Position numbers and translations under genes: made by a program. From positions 1-58,632 of the forward strand of contig JAFGEI010000160.1 in the NCBI GenBank assembly GCA_016931695.1: a stretch of DNA of 58,632 nucleotides, in the 5' to 3' direction. Shown here in pieces: positions 16,623 through 25,587 of the stretch. The notes under the pieces were generated by a model, which saw only the letters and a list, made by a program, of their open reading frames with translations, had not been told where the DNA came from and did not search any database. The stretch comes from Anaerolineae bacterium. Lineage in GTDB: Bacteria > Chloroflexota > Anaerolineae > B4-G1 > DUEL01. The stretch's first letter is position 1. The number at the start of each line of letters is the position of its first letter.

Positions 16623-18578
16623 TCAAACGAGCGGCGGGCTCTCGGTTTCCCGTTCTTCCCTTTCCATGCTTGCCAGCGCCCGCGCGACTTCTTCGATCGC
16701 CACGCGCTGCTTGCGGTACAGGTCCGATTCGCTCATCGCCAGGCGCATGGCTACGTCCCGTACCCGGTACCGCTTCAAAAACTTGAGCTCGAGGATATTG
16801 TAGAGCAGCCACTCTGCCGCGGTCATGCTGCGGTTTCCCTCCGGGCGAAGCTGCTCGATGGCGCTCTGCAGCACAGCCCGCAGGGCGTTGACCGGATTCC
16901 CGTGTTCCTGGAGCGCTCTCTCGACCACCCGCAGGTTTAGCAGCGGACTGCGCGTCAGCTTGGGCCCGCCCCAGTAGTGGGAGAGCGCGTCCCGTACCCA
17001 ATGGTGAAAGTCCGAATCTGTCAGCGGGTCGGCCAGCCCGGTCAGCGCCGAGGGGCCTTCGTACCGCACCACGCCCCGCCGGCGTTGAATGTCCTCGATT
17101 TGCGGGATCATGCGCTCCAGCGCGTCGAACAGGGCTTGTTGGATGATCCGGTCCTCCAACGCCGCTTCGATCTGGAGGGTCAGCCGCGCGAACCATTCCG
17201 TTTCTTCTTCCGACATGTCGGGCTCTGGCGTTCGGGCGCCCAGGCCCAGGATGCCGATCACTTTCTCGTCCGCCCGGGTGCGCAGGGGGCGGACCCAGTA
17301 ACCGTTCCAGACAAAAAACTGGCCGTGCGGTTTCAGATTGACGAGCGGGTCTTGGGTCATTTCATCCAGGGCTTGTGGTGGCATGAGCCCGGGGATTGAC
17401 TCCAGCGAACCGCACACGACCTCCAGGCGAATTTCGCCCCCGTCGATGACGGCGATAAAGGCGGTGGACGTGCGCAGCAGATCGCACATTGCTGTGAGTA
17501 CGTTTTCCAGGAACTGGTACAGGTCGGTGGTGGTGAGCAGGCGGTTGCTCAGGCTCTGGATACGGGCGATCTCGCTCCGGTCTTGTTGGTAGAGCAGGCG
17601 GTCGATGATCGGCTTGCCCAGCTCGACGCCGAGTTGGACGAGCAGGATGGCAATGACCACTCCGAAAAGGGTCAGGCGGAGTGAGGGCAGGCCGAGAAAG
17701 CCGTCGGTCCGCGCGGCGGCAATGACGACCATCACCACGACGATCGCCTGGACCGGGCCGCGCAGCAGGAAACGGACAAAACGGTGTTTGACGACGCGAT
17801 CGGGGGTGAGGGGGCCGAAGAAAGCGACGGCGTAGGCCATCACCAGGAGCATCACCCCCACGGCCAGGTTGCTGACGACCAGCAGCAGCCACAACACGAC
17901 GCCGGGCAACTGGTCGGGCCGTCCGGTGATCAACAGGTAGGGGAAAACCCCCGCGGCAGGGGCGGCAAAAGCCAGCGCCAGGTAGGTGAGCCGGCGGCGC
18001 GAGGTGGATGTGAGGCAGCGGAGCCAGGCTTTGATGACATTGATCCCCCCCCATCCGACCGTCACGACGAAATAGGGCAAAAAGCCCCAAAAGAGCGGCC
18101 CGGCGCGCATGTGAGCGACCCCGGCGGCCTGCAGGCCGTCCCAGACGACCCAGTCGGTAAAGGCGACGCCCAGCAGGATCAATCCGCCCACGGCGTACGT
18201 CACGCGGACGGCGATGGTGCGCGCCCGGCTCCGGTCGTTGGTCATTTGCAGTAGCGCGTCGCTCAGGTGCAGGTAGGCGGCGGGGGCAAAGGCGATCCCC
18301 ACCCATTGGAGGCGCAGCCAGCGGATCGCGGCCTCCAGTTTGGCTCCTGCTACAGCCAGGTCGACAAAGTAGACGACCAGGACGCACAGGAGCAGAGTAG
18401 AGAAGGAGCGCGCGACGTCGCTGCGAAAATTATAGATGAGAATATAGATCAGGAGGGCAAAAGCGAGGATGACGATGCCCGAATTAAAAACCGCATTGAT
18501 CAGTGCAAGGAGCCCAACCCAATCGACTGATGCCAACCCACCCATTCGCTGTCCAAAATCATCTACTGTTGCTGCCAT
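16623..18578 (-). CDS. Membrane-bound GAF-domain protein with C-terminal HTH-like region
   Basis: 651 residues. The N-terminal half (about 1-325) holds roughly ten hydrophobic spans, arranged like the membrane sensor part of some histidine kinases. A GAF domain follows at about 335-490 (LSNRLLTTTDLYQFLENVL into a beta-rich core ending VIGILGLGARTPEP). No histidine-kinase, GGDEF or phosphatase domain follows. Residues about 520-640 instead contain a helical region ending in a sigma-region-4-like helix-turn-helix (YRVRDVAMRLAMSESDLYRK). I infer a membrane-tethered sensor or regulator. The ATG at 18578 has only a weak upstream site; the ATG 11 codons later is an alternative. Confidence 0.75.
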   Translation of the reverse strand: MAATVDDFGQRMGGLASVDWVGLLALINAVFNSGIVILAFALLIYILIYNFRSDVARSFSTLLLCVLVVYFVDLAVAGAKLEAAIRWLRLQWVGIAFAPAAYLHLSDALLQMTNDRSRARTIAVRVTYAVGGLILLGVAFTDWVVWDGLQAAGVAHMRAGPLFWGFLPYFVVTVGWGGINVIKAWLRCLTSTSRRRLTYLALAFAAPAAGVFPYLLITGRPDQLPGVVLWLLLVVSNLAVGVMLLVMAYAVAFFGPLTPDRVVKHRFVRFLLRGPVQAIVVVMVVIAAARTDGFLGLPSLRLTLFGVVIAILLVQLGVELGKPIIDRLLYQQDRSEIARIQSLSNRLLTTTDLYQFLENVLTAMCDLLRTSTAFIAVIDGGEIRLEVVCGSLESIPGLMPPQALDEMTQDPLVNLKPHGQFFVWNGYWVRPLRTRADEKVIGILGLGARTPEPDMSEEETEWFARLTLQIEAALEDRIIQQALFDALERMIPQIEDIQRRRGVVRYEGPSALTGLADPLTDSDFHHWVRDALSHYWGGPKLTRSPLLNLRVVERALQEHGNPVNALRAVLQSAIEQLRPEGNRSMTAAEWLLYNILELKFLKRYRVRDVAMRLAMSESDLYRKQRVAIEEVARALASMEREERETESPPLV

Positions 18579-18649
18579 CCGGTTGCCTGGTCCCGCGTCA
18601 ATGGCTCGGGATAAGCAGCTTTCAAAAACGCCAGCCTCTCGTCCTCACG

Positions 18650-19180
18650 TCAACGCAAGTTCAAGCCAAAAAGAAGCGCAATGTCCTGTGTGCGCCAGTG
18701 CTGGTCGTTGTAGCCACAGAAGGAAAAGTTTAGCGAGCGGCAAAAAGAGACGCCGGGATGGTTGCGGGTTTGTACCTCGATGAGGATGCGGCGCAGTTCC
18801 AACTCTCTTGCCCATGTGGCAGCGGTGCGGACCAGTTGGCTGCCCACACTCTGCCGCCGCCACCGCGGGTCCACGACCAGGTCGTGGAGCCACAAAAAAC
18901 CGTGCCCGAAAAAGACACGCCCCGTCACATAGCCACAGACCTTTCCGTCACCCACAGCAACCTGGAAGAGATCGGCTTTGGACCAATCCGCTCGCAGCTC
19001 CGCCTCGCCGCGGGGGTAAATGACCTTCACCTGGCGTGGCAGGCGGATGGACTGAAAACTCCGCGTCATCATGTTTTCGTGTTCTTGTTCTTCTATCCGC
19101 CAGGCATAGTCGGTCATGATCGAATGATCCAGGCTGACACACGATTTCCAGTCGCGGGGATGTGCGTTGCGGATGTGCAC
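18650..19180 (-). CDS. GNAT-family N-acetyltransferase
   Basis: 176 residues with the GNAT fold. Motif A is visible as LHDLVVDPRWRRQSVGSQLV near residues 95-114, a variant of the usual R/Q-x-x-G-x-G/A acetyl-CoA pyrophosphate loop, followed by the RILIEVQTRNHPGVSFCRSL motif-B region (RimI-like layout). It would transfer an acetyl group from acetyl-CoA to an amine; the substrate is unknown. The start is a GTG at 19180 with AGGAG about 8 bases upstream. It stands apart from the glycosyltransferase genes upstream on the same strand (66-base gap), which could nevertheless read through. Confidence 0.88.
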   Translation of the reverse strand: MHIRNAHPRDWKSCVSLDHSIMTDYAWRIEEQEHENMMTRSFQSIRLPRQVKVIYPRGEAELRADWSKADLFQVAVGDGKVCGYVTGRVFFGHGFLWLHDLVVDPRWRRQSVGSQLVRTAATWARELELRRILIEVQTRNHPGVSFCRSLNFSFCGYNDQHWRTQDIALLFGLNLR

Positions 19181-19246
19181 GAAACTTGCTCCTGTATAAA
19201 AATCAAATTGCAGCGGCTTGGCTGCACGCTCGATCTTCGAGCCTGC

Positions 19247-20854
19247 TCATTCTACCATTGCTGCGGGCAGGGGGCAAGTGCGGGTGGGCAGAAGGGGGGA
19301 TCCGTCAGGCAGGGCGTAAACCACCATGTTGTCTCCCCCCTGGGCCACGGTCAGCGCGGTATGGGTGCGATACACTGCGACCAGCCGCGGATCGGCGGTC
19401 ATGGCCGGATACCAGGAGGGGAACGTCACCAGGTAATCCGCCCCTTGCGTTACGATCCAGTCCAGCAGGGCCGCCTCGTCGCGGATAAAGGGCACCACCT
19501 CCGGGCTGACCAACCCGGCCAGGTCGAGCAAGGGGCGGCGGGCGAAATAGCCCACCGCGCCGATGTCGTGGACGGCGATGAGCGCGTCCGGGGCGGCGTG
19601 CCCGTTCAGCCACCGGGCGACGGCGACCATCTCCCCCTCGATGATCGCCACGTCGGCGGCATAGGCCCCCGCTCCCTGGAGCCAAAAGGCCAGGAACAGG
19701 ACGGCCATCGAGAGCAGCAGCGCCCGGCCCAGAAGGCGGGGGAAACGCCGCTGGCTCAGCAACTGCAGGGTCCCGCCGGCGCCATAGACGACCAGTACCG
19801 GGATGACCGGGATCAGGTAGCGGCCGTGTTGGTAGGTCACCGGCAGGCGCAGCGCATAGACCCCGACCATTGTACCGGCCCACAGGAGGGGCGCCCACCA
19901 GGCCAGCCTCTCCCCACCTAGGTTGCGCCGCCCGCGCCGGGCCGCCTGGAATACCGTCCACGCCAGCCCTGGCAGCAGCAAAACCTGCCCCCCGATCCAG
20001 CCGACTGTCGCCACGCCAGGGGAAAATCTCCCGCCGGCCTCGATGCTGCCCAGCAGTCGCCCCAGCAGCGGTTGGGCCAGCAGTACGGCGTACTCGGCCT
20101 GCTTGGCGTAAAAGGTGTTGGGCCAGGGGGCGCCGCTGAGGTGGATGTTGAGGGCCAGGTATGGCGCGACCACCAGCCCGCTCCCCACCCCCAGCCACAG
20201 CGCCGCCCGCAGCCCCGCCGGCCATCGCTTCTCCAACGCCGGACCGAGGAACAGCAACAGCGCGGTCCACGCCACCGCCACAATCCCCTCCGGGCGGGTG
20301 AGCACCAGCAGCCCGCCCAACAGACCCGGCAGCCAGGGCCGCCGCCCGGGAGATGCAACGACCTGCTCCCAGAGCGCCAGCAGCAGCAAGGCAAAAAGGA
20401 GCGTCTCCATTCCCGAGGCTGCGGCCCAGACCAGGTGCCATTCCATCGCGCAGAGCAGCCCCGCCGCCAGCGGCGCGGCCCAGCGGTTGGGAAACAGGCA
20501 GGCTGCCAATCGTGCCGCCAGGAACGCGGTTCCCAGCAGGCACAGCCCGCCGAGGAGGTAGGCCCAGGGGCGGAAGGGAAGCCGCAGCCCGTACCCCACG
20601 GCGAGCAGCAGCGTCCACGCCGGCGATGTCGATCCGGCGCTGGGCTGGCCGGGCACGAACGACCACTCGCCATACTCCGCCAGATTGCGGGCATAGGTCT
20701 GGTGGATCCAGGCGTCGTCGAGCGGAAAGCCTGCTGCGCCGCCGGCCTGCGCCCATCCCAGGTAGAGCAGTAATCCCAGCAGGGTCGCCAGGGGAATCGC
20801 CCAGCGCAGCAGGCGTTGCTGTTGATCAGCGTTCCACGGCGTAGAGAACGGCAC
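19247..20854 (-). CDS. Polytopic membrane glycosyltransferase-like protein (last of operon)
   Basis: 535 residues, about ten hydrophobic spans, with the first luminal loop carrying FPLDDAWIHQTYARNLAEYG, the acidic DD position typical of GT-C (GT39/ArnT/PMT-like) enzymes that use polyprenyl-phosphate sugars. The C-terminal soluble part has a YLVTFPSWYPAM segment. GTG start at 20854 is preceded by GGAGAGGAGG 6 bases upstream and overlaps the end of the previous gene by 29 bases. It is the last of eight minus-strand genes of the same kind. Donor and acceptor sugars are not known. Confidence 0.8.
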   Translation of the reverse strand: MPFSTPWNADQQQRLLRWAIPLATLLGLLLYLGWAQAGGAAGFPLDDAWIHQTYARNLAEYGEWSFVPGQPSAGSTSPAWTLLLAVGYGLRLPFRPWAYLLGGLCLLGTAFLAARLAACLFPNRWAAPLAAGLLCAMEWHLVWAAASGMETLLFALLLLALWEQVVASPGRRPWLPGLLGGLLVLTRPEGIVAVAWTALLLFLGPALEKRWPAGLRAALWLGVGSGLVVAPYLALNIHLSGAPWPNTFYAKQAEYAVLLAQPLLGRLLGSIEAGGRFSPGVATVGWIGGQVLLLPGLAWTVFQAARRGRRNLGGERLAWWAPLLWAGTMVGVYALRLPVTYQHGRYLIPVIPVLVVYGAGGTLQLLSQRRFPRLLGRALLLSMAVLFLAFWLQGAGAYAADVAIIEGEMVAVARWLNGHAAPDALIAVHDIGAVGYFARRPLLDLAGLVSPEVVPFIRDEAALLDWIVTQGADYLVTFPSWYPAMTADPRLVAVYRTHTALTVAQGGDNMVVYALPDGSPLLPTRTCPLPAAMVE

Positions 20855-22403
20855 GGTTTTCCTCCTCTCCCCATTCCATCACCCGCGCCAGGTTTGGGTG
20901 AGATGCGTCGCCGGTACAGAGGGAGCCGAGTGACAGCGGGCAGTTCTGGTCCAGCAGCACGTAATCCACCCGGTAACGGTCGACCGCCGCCATCATCATC
21001 GCCTCGTCCCCGTTTGGCACCACCACGGCGGGGTATCCCGTATGGTACCAAAAGGCGGGAGGATTGGCAACCATCACCGTCGCCTCGCCCGTCGTTTGCT
21101 GCGCCAGCCAGCGCCCGGCCTCGACGTAGAGGGTGTCGACGTGGCGCCATCCGCGTGCCTTGCCCAGCGCCAGCCACCCGCTGAGGGCGATCGCCGCCGC
21201 GACTGCTGCCACGGCAAAGACCGCCTGGGCCTGCTGCCGCGGCCAGCGGCGGCGGCGAGCGGCCCAATCGACCGCCGCTTCCAACCCTTCTGCCGCCGCG
21301 GCAAAGAGAAAAGGCAGCGCCGCTGCGCTGGCGTGGAAAAAGCCGCCGCGCGGGCCAGGAAAGGTAAAGGCGAGCGAGTGGGCCAGGTAGATGAGCAGGA
21401 AAAAAATCACGCTCAGGGGGAAAGGTGTACGGCGGCGCAGGCGGTAAAATCCGACGAGCGCAAAGGGCAGCATAAAGACGAGACAGTCCTCGGCCAGAAA
21501 GCGCTGCAGGTTCAGGCCCGATGCCCACAGCTTGGAGTACACGATCTCGCGCCAGCCCCAGTCGAGGTAGGAGCGCAGCGAGAGGTCGCAGCCGTAGCAA
21601 AAGATGTCGTCGTAGCAGGTCAGCCACAGCGTCCGCGTCCCTCCCGGCGCGAGCGGCGCGCCGATTACGGCCATGTTGCGGCCGAACCAGAACAGCATGA
21701 CCAGCAGATATCCGGTGATGACCAGCAGGCAGTGAGCGATGGCCGAGCGGGCGGGGGATTTCGCCGGGGGGGAGGAGACGAAAAGCGGGGCGAGCATGGC
21801 GACCGGCAGCAGCAGGATGCCGTCGGCGCGGGTGAGGTGCGCCAGCCCGATCGACAGCCCGGCCAGCCAGCTAAAGGCCCACCATCCGCTCTCCCGGTCC
21901 TGGCCCCATCGCCGCCCGGCCAGCCACAGCGCCCCGCTTCCCGCCAGGGCAAAGGGAGCAAAGGTCTCGGGCAGGGTCCAGTAGGGGAAGAAAAAGCCGC
22001 TGAACAGGGTCAACAGTCCTGCCACCCACGCTGTCCGGCGCCGGGCGCTGGCCTCCCAGGCCACCCCGTAGGCGACGAGGGGCAGGGCAGCGGAGAGCAG
22101 CGCGAAGGGGATCTGGAGGGCAAAGAACGAGCCGGGGAACAGGGCTGCCGGGACTGCCGCCAGCAGGGAGGGCAGGGGCATCCAGTAGAGAAAGGCGGGG
22201 TGGGGCAGGCCGGCCGGGTCGTCCAGGTAGTGCCAGATGTATGGTTCGCTCATCTCGCCGCTTTGGGCGATCCGTACTGCGCCGGCGGCATAGTAGGCAG
22301 GGTCCATGTAGCCGGGCCGCGTGATCGAGAGGGCCATCGCCAGCCGCACGGCCAGGGAGATGACCAGCAGCAGGACCAGGTCGCGTTTCCGTTCTCGGCT
22401 CAT
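20826..22403 (-). CDS. Polytopic membrane glycosyltransferase-like protein
   Basis: 525 residues with an N-terminal span, then a loop with RPGYMDPAYYAAGAVRIAQS (acidic Asp-Pro in the GT-C first-loop position), about ten further spans and a short C-terminal soluble region (VMVANPPAFWYHTGYPAVVV; DYVLLDQNCPLSLG). This layout matches GT39-type transferases. The start overlaps the upstream stop by ATGA, so translation is coupled. The enzyme would sit in the cytoplasmic membrane with its active site outside; this is inferred from the family. Confidence 0.8.
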   Translation of the reverse strand: MSRERKRDLVLLLVISLAVRLAMALSITRPGYMDPAYYAAGAVRIAQSGEMSEPYIWHYLDDPAGLPHPAFLYWMPLPSLLAAVPAALFPGSFFALQIPFALLSAALPLVAYGVAWEASARRRTAWVAGLLTLFSGFFFPYWTLPETFAPFALAGSGALWLAGRRWGQDRESGWWAFSWLAGLSIGLAHLTRADGILLLPVAMLAPLFVSSPPAKSPARSAIAHCLLVITGYLLVMLFWFGRNMAVIGAPLAPGGTRTLWLTCYDDIFCYGCDLSLRSYLDWGWREIVYSKLWASGLNLQRFLAEDCLVFMLPFALVGFYRLRRRTPFPLSVIFFLLIYLAHSLAFTFPGPRGGFFHASAAALPFLFAAAAEGLEAAVDWAARRRRWPRQQAQAVFAVAAVAAAIALSGWLALGKARGWRHVDTLYVEAGRWLAQQTTGEATVMVANPPAFWYHTGYPAVVVPNGDEAMMMAAVDRYRVDYVLLDQNCPLSLGSLCTGDASHPNLARVMEWGEEENRAVLYAVER

Positions 22404-24052
22404 TCGACCACCCGGTAGATCGCCGCGTCGTCGTTCTGGAAGACGGCTTCCAAGTAAGGGGCGGCGGCGGGATCGAAATTACCCAGCGCCCGCTCGTGCG
22501 GGCCGAGGTAGACGTACTGCACGTTCCACTGCTCCAGCAGGGCGCGGCGTTCGGCGTCGGGCGTGGCTGCCGCGTAGAACGATGCGACCCGCGCCTCTTT
22601 CGCCTCGCAGTTCACCGTCTCTGCCCAGTGGCCCACCACCACGCGGCGGCCGATGGCGCCGGCGGCCCAGTTCCCCGTTTCGTAGGCCGCGAGCAGCGTC
22701 GCATCCCACGCCGAATGGCCGTTCAGCCACTCCAGCGCGGCGACCTCGCCGGCGGGGTGAAACAGCGCCGGGTGGCGGGTCGCCGCCGCCGCGGTATAGG
22801 TCATGACGAGGTAGAGGTTGGACAGCATGGTCAGGGCCAACAGCGCGGCTTGTACCAGCCAGCGCAGCCGGCGGGCGTTGTAGCGGAGGACGCGGGCTGC
22901 CCGGCCCAGCGGGTGGGCCAGGGCGGGCATCAGCCCCTCCGCCAGCCCGTAGCCGGCCAGGATGCACAGCGCGACGTGCACCCCTTCGAGGAAGCGGCGC
23001 TGCAGGCCCCAGGGCAGGTAGGCGAGGACCGCGACGGCAGCGAGCCATATCAGCAGGAAGGAGGCCCGCCGGGTGGCGCGGAGGGCGGAGCGGACGCCCC
23101 ACAGTGCGAGGAGCGCCACCAGCCCGTAACCGAGCAGGTAGTGGAGCGGCGGCGGCGAGAGGGTGAGGTTCTGCGCCGCCCAGCTCTGAAAGATGGGCGA
23201 GGTGGCAAAGAGCTGGTATTCGTACAACAGGAGCGGCGCCTGTGCCGCCCCCATGGCGGCCAGGAGAATGAGCGGGCGCCATGGCAGCCGCCGCCTGGCA
23301 ACCGCGTCCCCGGCCAAGTAGAGAGCCGGCACCAGGTCGGCGAGAAGCAGCGTGTAGGGATGGACGAGCCCCAGGCCCCAGGACAAGAGAACGGCCAACA
23401 GGATGTCCCGCCAGAGGGGCGGCTGGGGCGCGGATTGTCCCGCCGCTCCAACCTGCCGCAGCAGGAGGTCGTACAGCGAGAGCAGCAGGGCGATGGCGGC
23501 GGAAAAGTGGGGCACGATAAAGAGGGAGAAGAATACGTAAGCGTCGATCAGCCAGAAATCGATCGGCGAAATCCCGCCGGCGGGCGTGGGGCAAATGACT
23601 TCGACCAGCCAGCCGAGACCGGAGGCGGTCGCCGCCAGCAGAAAAGCCGCCCGCCGCGCCCCGCCCGCCGGGGTGAAGCGGGCGATGAAGCGGTAGACGG
23701 TCAGCAGCATCAGGAACCCCAGCCCCACCCGAGCGACCTGGTAGGTCAGCGGCAGCCCCAGCCCGGCCAGCCGCGCCAGGTGGCCCAGCAGGACGTGAAA
23801 GGGCTGGATGTATACGCCCTCGTGCGGCTGCGGGGTAAAGAGGAGTTGGAATCGCCAGCTGCCGCGATAGCCCTGCCACATCCGCGCCAGGTAGCTGTGA
23901 TAATCCTCCAGGTCGTAGACCGCCCCGGCAAAGCGCAGGTCGGGGGTCTGGGCCAGGTGGCCGGCGATGTAGGGAACGGTAGAGAAGGCGACGACGACGA
24001 GCGCCACCACCGCCGCCCAGCGCCACTCGGAGCGGGTTACCCGGTCGCTCAT
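22400..24052 (-). CDS. Polytopic membrane protein, putative glycosyltransferase
   Basis: 550 residues, about eleven hydrophobic spans. The first loop has RFAGAVYDLEDYHSYLARMW, with an acidic LED where GT-C enzymes carry their catalytic aspartates, and a PHEGVYIQPFHVLLGH segment. The C-terminal 130 residues are soluble (AALEWLNGHSAWDATLLAAY) and resemble the tails of the neighbouring genes, which suggests a common ancestor. ATGA overlaps join it to both neighbours. I place it in the GT39/GT-C group with less confidence than its neighbours. Confidence 0.75.
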   Translation of the reverse strand: MSDRVTRSEWRWAAVVALVVVAFSTVPYIAGHLAQTPDLRFAGAVYDLEDYHSYLARMWQGYRGSWRFQLLFTPQPHEGVYIQPFHVLLGHLARLAGLGLPLTYQVARVGLGFLMLLTVYRFIARFTPAGGARRAAFLLAATASGLGWLVEVICPTPAGGISPIDFWLIDAYVFFSLFIVPHFSAAIALLLSLYDLLLRQVGAAGQSAPQPPLWRDILLAVLLSWGLGLVHPYTLLLADLVPALYLAGDAVARRRLPWRPLILLAAMGAAQAPLLLYEYQLFATSPIFQSWAAQNLTLSPPPLHYLLGYGLVALLALWGVRSALRATRRASFLLIWLAAVAVLAYLPWGLQRRFLEGVHVALCILAGYGLAEGLMPALAHPLGRAARVLRYNARRLRWLVQAALLALTMLSNLYLVMTYTAAAATRHPALFHPAGEVAALEWLNGHSAWDATLLAAYETGNWAAGAIGRRVVVGHWAETVNCEAKEARVASFYAAATPDAERRALLEQWNVQYVYLGPHERALGNFDPAAAPYLEAVFQNDDAAIYRVVE

Positions 24053-25587
24053 GGCCCTGCCTCGCAGTCGACAAAGTGATAGACTTCCAGGTCGGCGAGG
24101 GTAGAAACCGGCCCCTCCTGGCGGCAGTGAGCGCGCAGCCAGGCCCGGTTCGGGCCGTCGTCGTATCCCAGGGCGCGATACTCCACCCAGGTGCGGTCGA
24201 AAGCGACGTACCAGACTCCCCCCACGGTGGGGGTCACGGTCTGGCTGATGGGGGTGGCAAAGAGCCCCAGCGCTTCCTGGGTCGGCCGGGCCAGCGTGTC
24301 CGAGCTGCTGCCCGCCAGGTCGGGACAGAACGCGTGCGGCAGCGTCGGGTCGTAGAGATAGGCCGGGAAAAAGGTCAGCTTGTTGTCGTGGAGCACGACC
24401 TCGCCGGGCGACAGGCGCTGCTGCAGCCAGTCGTCCATCTGTTCAAAGGGGGGGCGAGGGAACCGGGCGTAGGTGTAGTGGTTGACCAGGGAGGCGCTCG
24501 TCGCCAGCAGCAGCAGCGCGACCAGCGCCACTCGCAGCGGGCGCGGCAGCCCGCCCCGCGCCAGCAGCCACCCTATCGCCAGCAGGTAAAAGAGGGCCGC
24601 GGGCAGCAGCGCCCGCTCCAGGTACAAGGGGCGCCAGAGGGAGACGAGCATCAGCAGCAGCAGCGGCGCCCAGCAGAGCCAGAGGAACCAGCCGGCCCGC
24701 GAGCGGGCCCGCGCGGCCCGCGTGATCAGCAGAACCAGCAGCAGCAGCCCGGTAAAGAGCCCCAGCGCCAGCAGCCAGGAGGGGGCTGGCTCGTAAAAGG
24801 TGAGCAGCGGTAGCATCAGCGCCCGGACAGCCTCTCCCGCGCCCGGCGGCGCCAGCCAATAGCCGCGCTGCACGAACCCCAGCTGGCCTGGCAGCACCCC
24901 GATCAGCCAGGGCGCAAAGAGCAGCAGCGCGCCCAGGTCCGCTGCGGCCAGTTCCAGCAGGCGCCGCCGCCAGCGCCGCTGCGTGAGCACCAGCAGGTGC
25001 AGGGCGATCAGGACGAATGCACCCAGGTTGTGGGCGTAGAGCGTGAGGGCCGCGGCGGCGGCGTAGAGCGCCCACCATTTGAAGGACGGGCGGGCTTTTT
25101 CCCCTTCTCCCCGGCTCTCCAATGCCCGCAGCATCCCCCCCGCTGCCGCCACCGCGGCGAAAGCGAGCAGCGCATACATCCGCGCCTCTTGCGAATAGGC
25201 GACGTGAAAGGGATTGACGGCAGCCAGCAGGGCGACCGCGAGGCCCGTCCGGCGGTCAAAGACCCAGTCCGCCAACCGCCACAGCAGCGCCACCGTCAGC
25301 ACGCCCAGGAGCACGGAGAGAAACCGCGCCGCAAAGGGCGAGGAGCCGGCCCCGCGCATCCAGGCGTGCAGCGAAAAGTAGTAGAGCAGGGGGTGGACGT
25401 CGGACGCGCCAGCCCCGGCGATCGGCGTGACGGTGCCATAGATCATTTTCACCGGAGTCAGCGCGGCGTAGAGGATGGCAAAGGCCTCGTCGTACCAGAG
25501 GGGGCGCCCGCTCAGGTTGATGCAGCGCAGGCCAAAAGCTGCCAGCAAGACGAGGCTGTAGGCGGGGCGAAACCTGGCGCTATTCAT
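24049..25587 (-). CDS. GT39-type membrane glycosyltransferase
   Basis: 512 residues. After the first span comes the clear GT39/ArnT-like motif NLSGRPLWYDEAFAI, with the catalytic-type Asp-Glu pair, followed by DVHPLLYYFSLHAWM and SQEARMYALLAF, both characteristic of dolichyl/undecaprenyl-phosphate-mannose-type transferases. About ten spans and a C-terminal soluble region. I use the ATG at 25587, which overlaps the upstream stop by 8 bases; an in-frame start 14 codons earlier would lie inside the upstream gene and adds only non-conserved sequence. Part of the eight-gene operon. Confidence 0.87.
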   Translation of the reverse strand: MNSARFRPAYSLVLLAAFGLRCINLSGRPLWYDEAFAILYAALTPVKMIYGTVTPIAGAGASDVHPLLYYFSLHAWMRGAGSSPFAARFLSVLLGVLTVALLWRLADWVFDRRTGLAVALLAAVNPFHVAYSQEARMYALLAFAAVAAAGGMLRALESRGEGEKARPSFKWWALYAAAAALTLYAHNLGAFVLIALHLLVLTQRRWRRRLLELAAADLGALLLFAPWLIGVLPGQLGFVQRGYWLAPPGAGEAVRALMLPLLTFYEPAPSWLLALGLFTGLLLLVLLITRAARARSRAGWFLWLCWAPLLLLMLVSLWRPLYLERALLPAALFYLLAIGWLLARGGLPRPLRVALVALLLLATSASLVNHYTYARFPRPPFEQMDDWLQQRLSPGEVVLHDNKLTFFPAYLYDPTLPHAFCPDLAGSSSDTLARPTQEALGLFATPISQTVTPTVGGVWYVAFDRTWVEYRALGYDDGPNRAWLRAHCRQEGPVSTLADLEVYHFVDCEAGP

